A stretch of DNA of 64,000 nucleotides from Sulfitobacter alexandrii (GCF_001886735.1 NZ_CP018077.1:62001-126000), one strand, 5' to 3'; shown: positions 8,886 through 18,320, counted from the stretch's first letter. The notes: generated by a model not told the origin, from the letters alone. Numbers and translations: made by a program.

Positions 8886-9830
8886 ATGACGTATTTCCTG
8901 CTCCGCCGGACCGCCGGTTTCATCCTGACGCTGCTGGCAGTCTCGATCGTCGTATTCGCGGTCATGAACGTGCTGCCGGGCGACCCGGCGCTCACCATTC
9001 TTGGCCTCGACGCGACGGATGACGCGCTGGCCGCCCTGCGCGACCAGCTTGGCCTGAACGAACCCGTGGTCTCGCGGTATTTCTCGTGGGTCTGGCACGC
9101 GGTGCAGGGTGACTTCGGCATCAGCCATTCGTTCGGCGTGCCCGTGTCCACCCTGATCGGGGAAAGGCTGGGCATGACCGTGGCGCTGGCCGTCGCCGGG
9201 ATGATCGCCACGCTGGTGCTGGCCCTGACGATGGGTATCGGCGCCGCCGCGCGGCACCGCCGTGTCGGAGACTGGGGCGTGATGTTCCTCAGCCAGCTCG
9301 GGATCGCGGTGCCCGCCTTCTGGCTGTCGATGCTGCTGGTGCTGCTTTTCGCGGTCAAGCTGCGCTGGCTGCCGCCGGGCGGCTTTGCCGGCTGGTCCGA
9401 TCCCGTCGCCGCCGCGCGGTCGCTGATCCTGCCCACCATCGCGCTGGCTCTGGTGCAATCGGCGGTGCTGGCCCGCGTGACCCGGTCCTCCGCGCTCGAA
9501 GTCATGCGGCAGGATTTCGTACGCACCGCCCGCGCCAGCGGGCTGTCGCGCCGCCGGGTGCTGTGGCGTCACGTGCTGCCCAATGCGCTGGTGCCCATCG
9601 TCACCATCGTCGGCATGCAGTTCGCCGCGCTGGTCACCGGCACCATCGTCATCGAGAACGTGTTCTACCTTCCCGGCCTGGGGCGGCTGATCTTCCAGTC
9701 GATCTCCAACCGCGACCTTCCGACGGTTCAGGCGCTGGTGATGCTGTTCGCCGCCATCGTCGTGACCGCCAATTTCGTGGTCGACCTGCTATATGTCGTG
9801 ATCGACCCCCGCCTGAAGGCCCGCGCATGA
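8886..9830 (+). CDS. Peptide-type ABC transporter permease (DppB-like)
   Basis: First permease of the family 5 importer, 314 residues. The N-terminus (FLLRRTAGFILTLLAVSIVVF, then MNVLPGDPA) is the standard DppB opening, and residues up to about 80 contain the periplasmic loop region with QLGLNEPVVSRYFSWV. About six membrane segments are present, and the coupling loop includes RTARASGLSRRRVLWRHVLP. The stop overlaps the next start (ATGA). No convincing ribosome site precedes the ATG, so it may rely on readthrough past the upstream hairpin. Confidence 0.87.
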   Translation: MTYFLLRRTAGFILTLLAVSIVVFAVMNVLPGDPALTILGLDATDDALAALRDQLGLNEPVVSRYFSWVWHAVQGDFGISHSFGVPVSTLIGERLGMTVALAVAGMIATLVLALTMGIGAAARHRRVGDWGVMFLSQLGIAVPAFWLSMLLVLLFAVKLRWLPPGGFAGWSDPVAAARSLILPTIALALVQSAVLARVTRSSALEVMRQDFVRTARASGLSRRRVLWRHVLPNALVPIVTIVGMQFAALVTGTIVIENVFYLPGLGRLIFQSISNRDLPTVQALVMLFAAIVVTANFVVDLLYVVIDPRLKARA

Positions 9831-10648
9831 CCCGCCGCCTGCCCGCCAACTTCGTGATCGGCGCCGTGCTGGTCTCGCTGGTCGTCGGCACCGCCGCCCT
9901 GTCGCTGGTCTGGACCCCGCACGACCCGACCGCGATGAACATCCGCGACAAGTTCGCGGATCCCTCCGCCGTCCACTGGCTGGGCACCGACCAGCTGGGC
10001 CGCGACGTGGTCAGCCAGCTGATGGCGGCGGCCCGCAATTCCATGGCGGTGGCGCTGATCGCCGTCCTGCTCGGCGGGTCCGTGGGCGTGGCGCTGGGGC
10101 TGACGGCATCCGCCATCGGCGGCTGGGTCGAGGACGGGGTGATGCGGCTGGCCGACCTCGGCTTCGCCTTCCCCGCGCTGCTTTTCGCGATCATGCTGGC
10201 GGCGGTTTTCGGCCCCTCGCTGACCAACGCGGTGCTCGCCATCGCGTTCATCAACATACCGGTCTTCGCCCGTGTCGCGCGCGGCTCGGCCAACCAGGTC
10301 TGGACGCTCGATTACGTCTCGGCGGCGCGGGCCGCCGGCATGAACCGCTTTGCCATCAGCCGCGACCACATCCTGCCCAACATCGCCGCCGCGGTGATCG
10401 TGCAGGGCACCATCGAATTCGCCGTCGCCATCCTGGCCGAGGCGGCACTGTCCTACCTCGGGCTCGGCGCGCAACCCCCCGCATCCAGCTGGGGCCGGAT
10501 GCTGTCCGAGGCGCAGACGCTAATGTACCTCGCCCCGCAGCTGGCGATCTATCCGGGCCTCTGCATCGTCGCCGCCGTTCTGGGCTTCGGTCTCCTCGGC
10601 GACGGGCTGCGCGACATGACCGATCCGCGCCTCGCACGGGAGCGTTAG
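9827..10648 (+). CDS. Peptide-type ABC transporter permease (DppC-like)
   Basis: Second permease, 273 residues, starting at the ATG that overlaps the stop of the upstream gene. Family marks are the segment HWLGTDQLGRDVVSQLMAAA near residue 45 and the coupling loop YVSAARAAGMNRFAISRDHI. The C-terminus has ALSYLGLGAQPPASSWGRML, nearly invariant in DppC/OppC proteins. About five to six membrane segments are visible. The next gene begins directly after its stop codon. Confidence 0.87.
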   Translation: MTRRLPANFVIGAVLVSLVVGTAALSLVWTPHDPTAMNIRDKFADPSAVHWLGTDQLGRDVVSQLMAAARNSMAVALIAVLLGGSVGVALGLTASAIGGWVEDGVMRLADLGFAFPALLFAIMLAAVFGPSLTNAVLAIAFINIPVFARVARGSANQVWTLDYVSAARAAGMNRFAISRDHILPNIAAAVIVQGTIEFAVAILAEAALSYLGLGAQPPASSWGRMLSEAQTLMYLAPQLAIYPGLCIVAAVLGFGLLGDGLRDMTDPRLARER

Positions 10649-11620
10649 ATGTTCGAACTCGACAACCTTTCGGCCTCCTTCGGATCGGCCACCGCCCTGC
10701 GCAACGCCAGTCTCACGATCCGTCCGGGCGACCGGCTCGGCATCGTCGGCGAAAGCGGGTCGGGCAAGACCATGCTGGCCCTCTGCCTGATGGGCATGTC
10801 TCCCGAGGGCGCGCGCCTTACCGGGGCGCTGCGCATCGACGGACAGGACATGACCCACGCGGAGGAAAAGGACTGGCAGCGTCTCCGCGCAAGGCGCGTC
10901 GCGATGATCTTTCAGGAACCCATGGCGGCGCTGAACCCGCTGGTCCGGGTGGGCGACACCGTGGCCGAACCGATCATGGTCCACGAAGGGCTGGGCCGCC
11001 GCGCCGCAGAGCAGCGGGTGCTGTCCCTGTTCGAGGAAGTCGGCATCCCCGATCCCGCCGCGCGGATGCGGCAATTCCCGCACGAACTCAGCGGCGGTCA
11101 GCGGCAGCGCGTGCTGATCGCACTGGCACTGTCGTGCAACCCCGCGCTGCTGATCGCGGACGAACCCACGACCGCGCTCGATGCGAACATCGCGCTGCGC
11201 ATCACCGACCTGCTGGTGCGGCTCACCGGCCAGCGCGACATGGCGCTGGTCTTCATCACCCATGACCTTGCCGCCGTGGCGCGTGCCACGCGCGACATCG
11301 TGGTGATGTACGGCGGCGACATGGTCGAGCGCGGACCGACCGACGCGGTACTGGCCGAGCCTGCCCATCCCTACACGCGCGGCCTGCTGGCGGCCCGGCC
11401 CGACCCGGTCGCACAGGCCCGCCTGCCGGGTCAGCCGCGGCCCCGCCTGCCCACCATCCCCGGCACCGTGCCCTCGCTTCCCGACCTGCCGGAGGGATGC
11501 CGTTTCGCCGGCCGCTGCCCGGTGCAGATCGACCGCTGCGCCACCGTCAGGCCGAACCGCACCGATCTTGGCGGCAGCCGCAGCGCGGCCTGCCATCTGT
11601 TGACCGGGGGCACGCCATGA
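10649..11620 (+). CDS. Peptide-type ABC transporter ATPase (DppD-like)
   Basis: ATPase of 323 residues. Walker A GESGSGKT is near residue 34, the Q-loop IFQEPMAALNPL near 88, the signature [15 protein letters not shown] near 148 and Walker B LIADEPTTALD near 168. The C-terminal oligopeptide extension has the Cys pattern of DppD/OppD proteins (CRFAGRCPVQIDRC, then a Cys near the end), which may carry an Fe-S cluster. It overlaps the next ATPase gene by four bases (ATGA). Confidence 0.86.
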   Translation: MFELDNLSASFGSATALRNASLTIRPGDRLGIVGESGSGKTMLALCLMGMSPEGARLTGALRIDGQDMTHAEEKDWQRLRARRVAMIFQEPMAALNPLVRVGDTVAEPIMVHEGLGRRAAEQRVLSLFEEVGIPDPAARMRQFPHELSGGQRQRVLIALALSCNPALLIADEPTTALDANIALRITDLLVRLTGQRDMALVFITHDLAAVARATRDIVVMYGGDMVERGPTDAVLAEPAHPYTRGLLAARPDPVAQARLPGQPRPRLPTIPGTVPSLPDLPEGCRFAGRCPVQIDRCATVRPNRTDLGGSRSAACHLLTGGTP

Positions 11621-12405
11621 CGGAGGCCCCCCTGCTTGACGCGCGCAACCTGACGCGCCGCTACAAGCTGCCGCGCACCTCGGTATTGGGCGCCGCGCCC
11701 GTCCTGACGGCGGTGGACGACGTCAGCTTCACCATCCGCGCGGGCGAAACGCTGGGCGTCGTCGGCGAAAGCGGGTCCGGCAAATCGACCCTCGCCCGCA
11801 TGGTCATGGCGTTCGAGCAGCCCGATGCCGGCAGGATCCTGTTCCAGGGCGACGACCTGCACGCCCTGCCCGCCGCGGCGTTGCGCAAGCGCAGGCGGCA
11901 CTTCCAGATGGTCTATCAGGATCCTTTCGGATCGCTCGACCCGCGCCGCACCGTGGGCTGGTCCATCGCCGAACCGCTGCGCGCCATCGGCACCGATTCC
12001 GACACGGGCCGCCGCACCGCCGAGGCACTGGAACAGGTGGGCCTGCACCCGCGTGACGGCACGAAGTACCCGCATGAATTCTCCGGCGGTCAGCGCCAGC
12101 GCATCGCCATCGCCCGGGCCATCGTCACCCGCCCTGCCCTTCTGGTCGCGGACGAAGCGGTGTCGGCCCTCGACGTGTCGGTGCAGGCCCAGATCCTGAA
12201 CCTGCTGATGGACCTGCAGGACGATCTCGGGCTCGGCATACTTTTCATCAGCCACGATCTGGCAGTCGTCGCCTCGATCTGCGATCATCTGCTGGTGATG
12301 CAGCATGGCAAACCCGTCGAAACCGGCCCCGCCGCCGGTGTCCTGCGCCATCCTGCCCACAGCTACACGCAAACCCTGCTCAAGGCCGCCGGAGTATCCA
12401 CATGA
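11617..12405 (+). CDS. Peptide-type ABC transporter ATPase (DppF-like)
   Basis: Second ATPase, 262 residues, forming a heterodimer with the upstream ATPase. It opens LDARNLTRRYKLPR and has Walker A GESGSGKST, the Q-loop YQDPFGSLDPRRTV, the signature FSGGQRQRIAIARAI and Walker B LVADEAVSALDVSVQAQIL, which is close to the DppF/OppF consensus. The usual C-terminal Cys-rich extension is absent, so it is shorter than DppF (about 330). The stop overlaps the start of the phosphoesterase gene (ATGA), showing that gene belongs to the operon. Confidence 0.86.
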   Translation: MTEAPLLDARNLTRRYKLPRTSVLGAAPVLTAVDDVSFTIRAGETLGVVGESGSGKSTLARMVMAFEQPDAGRILFQGDDLHALPAAALRKRRRHFQMVYQDPFGSLDPRRTVGWSIAEPLRAIGTDSDTGRRTAEALEQVGLHPRDGTKYPHEFSGGQRQRIAIARAIVTRPALLVADEAVSALDVSVQAQILNLLMDLQDDLGLGILFISHDLAVVASICDHLLVMQHGKPVETGPAAGVLRHPAHSYTQTLLKAAGVST

Positions 12406-13208
12406 CCCGATTCATCCACCTGACCGATCTGCACGTATCGCACCCCCGCTCCCCGGACCCGAGCGACAAGTCCGGCGCGGTAGAGACGCTCAAGCGGGTC
12501 GTGCAGATCATCAACGGCATGGAACGGCAGCCGGATTTCGTCGTCGCCAGCGGCGACCTGACCAACATGGGCGACGCGGACAGCTACCGCCTGCTGAAGG
12601 AGATCATCGCCCCCCTGAAACCGCCGCTTGTCATGGCGCTCGGCAACCATGACAAGCGCGCGTCCTTTCACGAGGTCATGGGCAACGCGGGGTCCGATGC
12701 CCCCTATTTCCACGACGCCGTGCACGCCGGGATGCACGTCATCACGCTGGATACGATGAAACCGGGCCACGTGGCCGGAACCATCTGCGATGCGCAGTTC
12801 GAATTCCTGTCCAATGCGCTGTCGCGCCATGCCGACCTGCCCCGCGTGATCGTGATGCACCACCCGCCGCGCGTCGACGCCGACGGCCTGCCCTGGGGCA
12901 GCATCGACATGCCCGCCACCGAACGGCTGGCCGGGATGCTCGAGGGGCACCACGTCGCCGGGATCCTCTCGGGACACATCCACATCAACCAAGTCAACCA
13001 CTGGCACGGGATCCCGATCGTCATCTCCAACGGGCAGGATTCCACCATCGACCTGCTGGAAACCGATGGCCTGCGCATCGTCGAGGGCACCGGCATGGGC
13101 ATCTGCCAATGGCGCCCTTCCGGTCTTTCCGTCAGTTTCGTTCCGCTCTCGCCAGAGGCAAGGGAACTGCGCATGATCGACCGTGCGCGGCTGCTGGCCT
13201 TCGCATGA
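12402..13208 (+). CDS. Metallophosphoesterase, class III cyclic-nucleotide PDE (CpdA-like)
   Basis: Cytoplasmic dimetal phosphodiesterase of 268 residues. All metal-binding motifs of the calcineurin-like fold are present: LTDLHVSH near residue 8, SGDLTNMGD near 50, LGNHDKR near 80, VMHHPP near 150 and SGHIHINQ near 190. There is no signal peptide. Homologues hydrolyse cyclic nucleotides or glycerophosphodiesters. It overlaps both neighbours by four bases, between the ABC importer and a phosphatase gene, so it probably cleaves the imported ligand. Which phosphodiester is unknown. Confidence 0.82.
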   Translation: MTRFIHLTDLHVSHPRSPDPSDKSGAVETLKRVVQIINGMERQPDFVVASGDLTNMGDADSYRLLKEIIAPLKPPLVMALGNHDKRASFHEVMGNAGSDAPYFHDAVHAGMHVITLDTMKPGHVAGTICDAQFEFLSNALSRHADLPRVIVMHHPPRVDADGLPWGSIDMPATERLAGMLEGHHVAGILSGHIHINQVNHWHGIPIVISNGQDSTIDLLETDGLRIVEGTGMGICQWRPSGLSVSFVPLSPEARELRMIDRARLLAFA

Positions 13209-13954
13209 CGCAGATGACCCGACACCTGCCCGTCAGGGGCGCCTACAATATCCGCGACCTCGGCGGCTACACCACCGCCTCCGGCGGCACGATCCCGTGG
13301 CGCCGTTTCCTGCGCGCCGACAGCCTCCACCGCATCGACCCGTCCGAGATCACCCGCCTCCACGACGAGGGCCTCCGCATGGTGATCGACCTGCGGACGG
13401 AAGACGAGGTGACAACCGCTCCCAACCCCTTCGCGGCCTTCGCCGACGTGCACTTCGCCAACATGCCGTTGTTCGACGATCTTTCGCCCGAGGCGCTGTC
13501 CCTCGCCGCCGTCGAAGAAGCGCACCCGCTGGAGGCATTCTATCTCGCCGCGCTGGAAACCCGCGCCGGGGCGATCCGCGACATCCTCTCGGCCATGGCC
13601 GGGGTGCAGGAGGGCGCGGTGCTGTTCAACTGCACGGCGGGCAAGGACCGGACCGGCATCGTCGCGGCGCTGCTTCTGGGGATCGCCGATGTGGATCGCG
13701 ACCAGATCATCGCCGATTACACGCTGACCGCCGATTTCATTCCCGACCTCGTGGCGGAGTTTCTCGATCTTTCCCGCGAGCGGGGCGGCGACGTGGAAAG
13801 CTACGCCCGCCTGCTGGAGAGCCCGGCGCCGGCCATCGCCGCCACGCTCGACCACATCGACAACCGCTATGGCAGCGTCAACGGCTACCTGCAGCATATC
13901 GGCCTGCCGCCCGCGGACCTGCGACAGCTTTTTAGGCGCCTGACGGAAAATTGA
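13205..13954 (+). CDS. Tyrosine-type protein/small-molecule phosphatase
   Basis: A 249-residue phosphatase of the bacterial dual-specificity family (Y_phosphatase3, PtpA/MptpB-like). The N-terminal GAYNIRDLGGYTTASGG and RADSLHRI segments are hallmarks, and the P-loop is NCTAGKDRTG, fitting CX5R with nucleophilic Cys and Arg. There is no signal peptide. The ATG overlaps the phosphoesterase stop. As last gene of the operon it could remove the monoester phosphate left after the phosphodiesterase step, freeing phosphate; this is inference from order. Members of this family also act on phosphoinositides and phosphoproteins. Confidence 0.82.
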   Translation: MTQMTRHLPVRGAYNIRDLGGYTTASGGTIPWRRFLRADSLHRIDPSEITRLHDEGLRMVIDLRTEDEVTTAPNPFAAFADVHFANMPLFDDLSPEALSLAAVEEAHPLEAFYLAALETRAGAIRDILSAMAGVQEGAVLFNCTAGKDRTGIVAALLLGIADVDRDQIIADYTLTADFIPDLVAEFLDLSRERGGDVESYARLLESPAPAIAATLDHIDNRYGSVNGYLQHIGLPPADLRQLFRRLTEN

Positions 13955-14034
13955 TTCCGCGCAGGCCGCCGCAAACCGATGATTCTGGTGTCTCCGCGCA
14001 CGGAAACGGGTAAGCTGTCGCAATCTTTAGGAAC

Positions 14035-15216
14035 ATGGCGGCGATCCCACCGATGAAGGCCCTGCAGCAACTTGTCCTGTTCGTGCTCGTGCTTTGCGCG
14101 GGTCTGTATGTCTGGATCGCCTACGTTCCCGCGGCGCGCCCGCTGCTTGAAAGGACGGGCATTCCCGATCTGCTGGGCATCCAGTTTCCGCAGGCCGAAG
14201 CGGCACAGGCACCGGGGCGGCAATGGGGCGGCGGTGGCCCGTCCAAGGTCATGGTGGCCCCGGTGGGCGAAACCGCCATCGCGGACCGCATCACCGCCAT
14301 CGGCGACGGCCGGGCAAGACGTGCCGTCACCGTGCGCGCCAACGCGGGCGGCATCATCACCGAGCTGAACCTTCAGCCCGGCGCGCGGGTCGAGGCCGGC
14401 AGCGTCATCGCCCGGCTTCAGGACGAAGAGGAAGCGATCGCCCTCGAACAGGCGCAGATCAACCTCGAAGAAGCGCAGCGCGAGGAAACCCGCATCAAGC
14501 AGCTCTCGTCGACCGGCGCCGTCACCGAAGTGCGCCTGCGCGCGACCGAGGTGGCCCTGCGCAGCGCGGAACTGGCGGTGCGCCAAGCGGAATTCGACCT
14601 GTCCCAACGCCAGATCGTCGCGCCGATCTCCGGCCGGGTCGGCATCACCGACATCGAGGTCGGAGACCGCGTGAATGCACAAGATATCGTGGCCACCATC
14701 ACGGACCGCAGCGATATATTGATCGACTTTCGAGTCCCCGAACGGGTCGTCAGCAAGATCCGGATCGGTCAGGAGATCACGATCATGCCCCTCGGCCTGC
14801 GCGAAACCGTGATGACGGGCGAAGTCGCCGCCATCGATACGGTGGTGGATCGCACCAGCCGGACCCTGCTGGTGCAGGGCCGCGTCGCCAACACCGACGA
14901 CACCCTGCGCGTCGGCATGGCGTTCTCCGTCGCGATGACCTTCCCCGGCGAAACCTTCCTGTCGATTCCCCCGCTGTCGTTGCAATGGTCCAGCGAAGGC
15001 CCCTTCGTCTGGGCAGTGCGCGATGGCAAGGCCGCCCGCGCGGACGTCACCATCGCGCAGCGCAACAGCGATTCCGTCCTGATCCGCGCCGAGGGGCTGA
15101 AACCGGGCGAAACCGTGGTGACCGAAGGGGTCCAGACCCTCCGCGAGGGCGCCGAGGTCGCTCCCGTGAATGCCGAGGGAGCCACCGCCGCCCGCACCGA
15201 CAAGGCCACGCTGTGA
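14035..15216 (+). CDS. RND efflux membrane-fusion protein
   Basis: Periplasmic adaptor of 393 residues (HlyD/AcrA group) with an N-terminal membrane anchor (ALQQLVLFVLVLCAGLYVWI). Then come the barrel-sandwich/lipoyl half (NAGGIITELNLQPGARVEAG), a helical hairpin around residues 135-195, the second lipoyl half (IVAPISGRVGITDIEVGDRV) and the beta-barrel. The start could also be the Met at 14053. The stop overlaps the GTG start of the RND pump. No outer-membrane channel gene follows, so a TolC encoded elsewhere is presumably used. Confidence 0.87.
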   Translation: MAAIPPMKALQQLVLFVLVLCAGLYVWIAYVPAARPLLERTGIPDLLGIQFPQAEAAQAPGRQWGGGGPSKVMVAPVGETAIADRITAIGDGRARRAVTVRANAGGIITELNLQPGARVEAGSVIARLQDEEEAIALEQAQINLEEAQREETRIKQLSSTGAVTEVRLRATEVALRSAELAVRQAEFDLSQRQIVAPISGRVGITDIEVGDRVNAQDIVATITDRSDILIDFRVPERVVSKIRIGQEITIMPLGLRETVMTGEVAAIDTVVDRTSRTLLVQGRVANTDDTLRVGMAFSVAMTFPGETFLSIPPLSLQWSSEGPFVWAVRDGKAARADVTIAQRNSDSVLIRAEGLKPGETVVTEGVQTLREGAEVAPVNAEGATAARTDKATL

Positions 15217-18200
15217 GCGCGCCCGAAGCCCGCTCGCCGGGCACCGCGATCTTTGTCCGCCGGCCCATCCTCGCCTTCGTGCTCAACGCGCTGATCGTGC
15301 TGGCGGGCCTCGCCGGCCTGTTCGGCGCCGAGATCCGGGAACTGCCCAACGTGGACCGGCCCGTGGTCACCGTCACCACCCAGTATCCCGGCGCCTCGCC
15401 CGAGGCGGTGGATCAGGAACTCACCGGGCGGATCGAAGGCGCGGTCGGCCGTGTCTCCGGTGTCCGGTCGATCTCCTCGAATTCCCGCTTCGGGCGCAGC
15501 CGCGTCACGCTCGAATTCAACGATTCCGTCGATATCGACGTGGCCGCCACCGATGTCCGCGATGCCGTCGCGCGCATCGCCAACCAGCTGCCCGAAGGCG
15601 CCGAACAGCCCGAAATCGTCAAGGCGGACGCCAACGCCCAGCCGGTCATGCGCATCGCGGTCACCTCCAGCGGGCGCTCGCCACAGGAACTGACCCAGAT
15701 CGTCCAGGATCGCGTGGAAGACCGCCTGATCTCCGTGAACGGGGTGGCCGACCTGCAGATCTACGGCGACCGCGAACAGATCTTCCGCGTGGACATCGAC
15801 CTTCTGGAACTTGCCAGCCGGGGCCTGACGCTGGGGGATGTCCAGCGCGGGCTTGCCGATGTGGCCTACGACACGCCAGCGGGGGATCTGACGGGCGACC
15901 GGCAGTCGATCAACGTCCGCACCACCGCCAGCGTGGACACCGCGCAGGCCTTCGAAGCCCTTGAAATCCGCGATAATGTCACGGTGGGCGACATTGCACG
16001 GGTCTCGCTCGGCCCCGCGCCCGGCGAAACGGTGCTGCGCGCCAACGGTCAGCAGGGCATGGGTATCGGGGTGATCCGTCAGGCCACGTCGAACACGCTG
16101 GAAATCTCCGAAAGCGTCCGCGCCGTCGTGGCCGAGCTGAACGAGACCCTGCCGGACGACATCAGCATCTTCGTCACCTCCGACGACGCGATCTTCATCT
16201 CCGGATCGATCCAGGAGGTGCTGACCACGCTCGGCATCGCCGTGGCCATCGTGATCGCGGTGATCTTCCTTTTCCTGCGGGATGCCCGCGCCACGCTGAT
16301 CCCCGCGCTGACACTGCCGGTTTCGCTGATCGGAACGCTGGCCGCGATCTATCTGGTGGGGTTCTCCATCAACATCCTGACCCTGCTGGCACTGGTGCTT
16401 GCCACCGGCATGGTGGTGGACGACGCCATCGTGGTGCTGGAAAACATCGTGCGCCAGCGTTCCCTGGGAATGGGGCCCCGCGCCGCCGCGGTGAACGGGA
16501 CCGCGCAGGTGTTCTTTGCCGTCGTTACGACCACCGCGACGCTGGCCGCTGTTTTCGTCCCGCTGTCCTTTCTGCCGGGACAGGCGGGCGGTTTGTTCCG
16601 CGAATTCGGCTTTACGCTGGCCATGGCGGTGCTGCTGTCCTCCATCGTCGCGCTCAGCCTGTGCCCCGTACTGGCCAGCCGCCTGCTGACCGCGGCCCCC
16701 GAGGAAGACCCCCGTGGCCCGATAATTTGGCTCGGCAACCGGCTCCATGCCCTCTATGAAACAAGCTTGCGCGGTGCGCTCGCCATGCCTTTCGTCGTCG
16801 TGCTGATCGCGGTCTTCGTGGCCGCCACGGCCGCCCTGATGGCCGGTGGCATCCGGCAGGAGCTGACCCCCCGCGAGGACCGTGCCGTTGCCTTGCTGAG
16901 CGTCACGGCGCCGCAGGGCGTATCTCTGGAGTATACCCAAGGCAAAATGCGCGAAATCGAGGACGCGGTCGCGCCCCTGCAGGAATCGGGCGAGATCACC
17001 AATGTCTTTTCCATCTCGGGTTTCGGCGCCACCAACCGGGGTTTCATGGTCTTCACCCTCGCCCGGTGGGATGCCCGCACACGAAGCCAGCAAGAGATCG
17101 TGGATGACATCAACGCCGGCCTGCGCGACATCATCGGCGTCCGGGCCTTTGCCATCCAGCCCAATTCCCTCGGCATCCGCGGCGCGGGCCGGGGGCTCGC
17201 ATTCGCCATCACCGGCAACGACTACGACCAGCTTGCCGATGTGGCGCAAACCATGGTGGACCGGCTGTCGCAGAACCCCGCCATGGGGCAGGTCCGGCTT
17301 GAATACGAACGCACCCAGCCGCAGCTTTTCGTGCAGATCGACCGCACGCTCGCCGCCGACCTCGGGGTGGACATCACCGGCCTCGGGCAGGCCCTGCAGT
17401 CGGTGTTGGACGGCCGCGAGGTCGCTTCGGTGTTCATAGGTGACACCAACTTTGGCGTGCAGATGCTGTCCACGTCCGACCCGGTGAACGACTCGGGCGA
17501 CCTTGAGAACATCTTCATGCAGGCGGGCAACGGGCAGATGGTGCCACTTTCCAGCTTCGTCACCTTCGAAGAGCGCGCGGTCGCCCCCGAACTCGACCGC
17601 GAGGGCCAGAACCGATCCGTCGAGCTGACCGCCGGTCTGACGCCCGAACTGTCACTGGGCGACGCAATGGCCGAGGTCGAGCGCATCGGCGACGAGATCC
17701 TTGCCGAACAGAACCGCATCGTGCCCCTGGCCGAAGCGGCGACGCTGGACCAGACCAACGGGGGCATGTTCATCACCTTCGGTTTCGCCATACTCGTGGT
17801 GTTCCTGGTGCTGTCGGCGCAGTTCGAAAGTTTCGTTTCCGCGGTCGTCGTGATGGCCACGGTCCCGCTCGGCCTCGCCTGCGCCGTCTTTGCCCTGCTG
17901 CTGACGGGGCAGAGCCTGAACGTCTACAGCCAGATCGGGCTGGTGATGCTCATCGGGATCATGGCCAAGAACGGTATCCTCATCGTCGAATTCGCGAACC
18001 AGTTGCGCGACAAGGGCGCAGACGTGCGCGCGGCGATCCTCGATGCCTCCACCATCCGCCTGCGGCCGGTCATGATGACCATGACCTCCACCGTGCTGGG
18101 TGGCGTGCCGCTGATCCTGTCCTCCGGCGCGGGGGCAGAAGCGCGCGAGGCGCTCGGCTGGGTCATCGTCGGGGGCCTCGGGCTCGCCACCCTGTCCACC

Positions 18201-18308
18201 CTTTATCTCACCCCCGTGGCCTATCTGCTGCTGGCGCGTTTCTCCGTGCCCAAGGCCGAAGCGGAGAAGCGGCTGCAACGCGAACTGGCCGCCGCAGAGG
18301 CAGGCTGA
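15213..18308 (+). CDS. RND efflux pump (HAE1/AcrB family)
   Basis: Inner-membrane proton-driven exporter of 1031 residues, typical length. The N-terminus has FVRRPILAFVLNALIVLAG and the NVDRPVVTVTTQYPGASPEA segment common to RND pumps. The proton-relay Asp pair lies in ATGMVVDDAIVVLEN near residue 405. Twelve membrane segments and two large periplasmic loops are laid out as in AcrB. It starts at GTG 15213, overlapping the adaptor stop; the open frame extends about 1 kb upstream but only as an overlap with the adaptor gene. Substrates are unknown. It converges on the replication gene with a 12-base gap. Confidence 0.9.
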   Translation: MSAPEARSPGTAIFVRRPILAFVLNALIVLAGLAGLFGAEIRELPNVDRPVVTVTTQYPGASPEAVDQELTGRIEGAVGRVSGVRSISSNSRFGRSRVTLEFNDSVDIDVAATDVRDAVARIANQLPEGAEQPEIVKADANAQPVMRIAVTSSGRSPQELTQIVQDRVEDRLISVNGVADLQIYGDREQIFRVDIDLLELASRGLTLGDVQRGLADVAYDTPAGDLTGDRQSINVRTTASVDTAQAFEALEIRDNVTVGDIARVSLGPAPGETVLRANGQQGMGIGVIRQATSNTLEISESVRAVVAELNETLPDDISIFVTSDDAIFISGSIQEVLTTLGIAVAIVIAVIFLFLRDARATLIPALTLPVSLIGTLAAIYLVGFSINILTLLALVLATGMVVDDAIVVLENIVRQRSLGMGPRAAAVNGTAQVFFAVVTTTATLAAVFVPLSFLPGQAGGLFREFGFTLAMAVLLSSIVALSLCPVLASRLLTAAPEEDPRGPIIWLGNRLHALYETSLRGALAMPFVVVLIAVFVAATAALMAGGIRQELTPREDRAVALLSVTAPQGVSLEYTQGKMREIEDAVAPLQESGEITNVFSISGFGATNRGFMVFTLARWDARTRSQQEIVDDINAGLRDIIGVRAFAIQPNSLGIRGAGRGLAFAITGNDYDQLADVAQTMVDRLSQNPAMGQVRLEYERTQPQLFVQIDRTLAADLGVDITGLGQALQSVLDGREVASVFIGDTNFGVQMLSTSDPVNDSGDLENIFMQAGNGQMVPLSSFVTFEERAVAPELDREGQNRSVELTAGLTPELSLGDAMAEVERIGDEILAEQNRIVPLAEAATLDQTNGGMFITFGFAILVVFLVLSAQFESFVSAVVVMATVPLGLACAVFALLLTGQSLNVYSQIGLVMLIGIMAKNGILIVEFANQLRDKGADVRAAILDASTIRLRPVMMTMTSTVLGGVPLILSSGAGAEAREALGWVIVGGLGLATLSTLYLTPVAYLLLARFSVPKAEAEKRLQRELAAAEAG

Positions 18309-18320
18309 CCCCCCTGCCCT

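Noticed and set aside
7338..9572. Minus-strand frame of 744 codons opposite the binding-protein and permease genes
   Set aside because: The complementary strand encodes conserved transporter proteins; the predicted product is low-complexity His/Arg/Gly sequence.
14769..17249. Minus-strand frame of 826 codons inside the RND operon
   Set aside because: Shadow of the pump and adaptor genes; no recognisable protein.
14223..18308. RND pump read as starting near 14223
   Set aside because: The first 1 kb of that frame overlaps the adaptor gene and encodes Arg-rich nonsense. The conserved protein begins at GTG 15213.
18296..18320. Terminator between the RND gene and the initiator gene
   Set aside because: Only a six-base imperfect inverted repeat without a T-run, mostly inside coding sequence.
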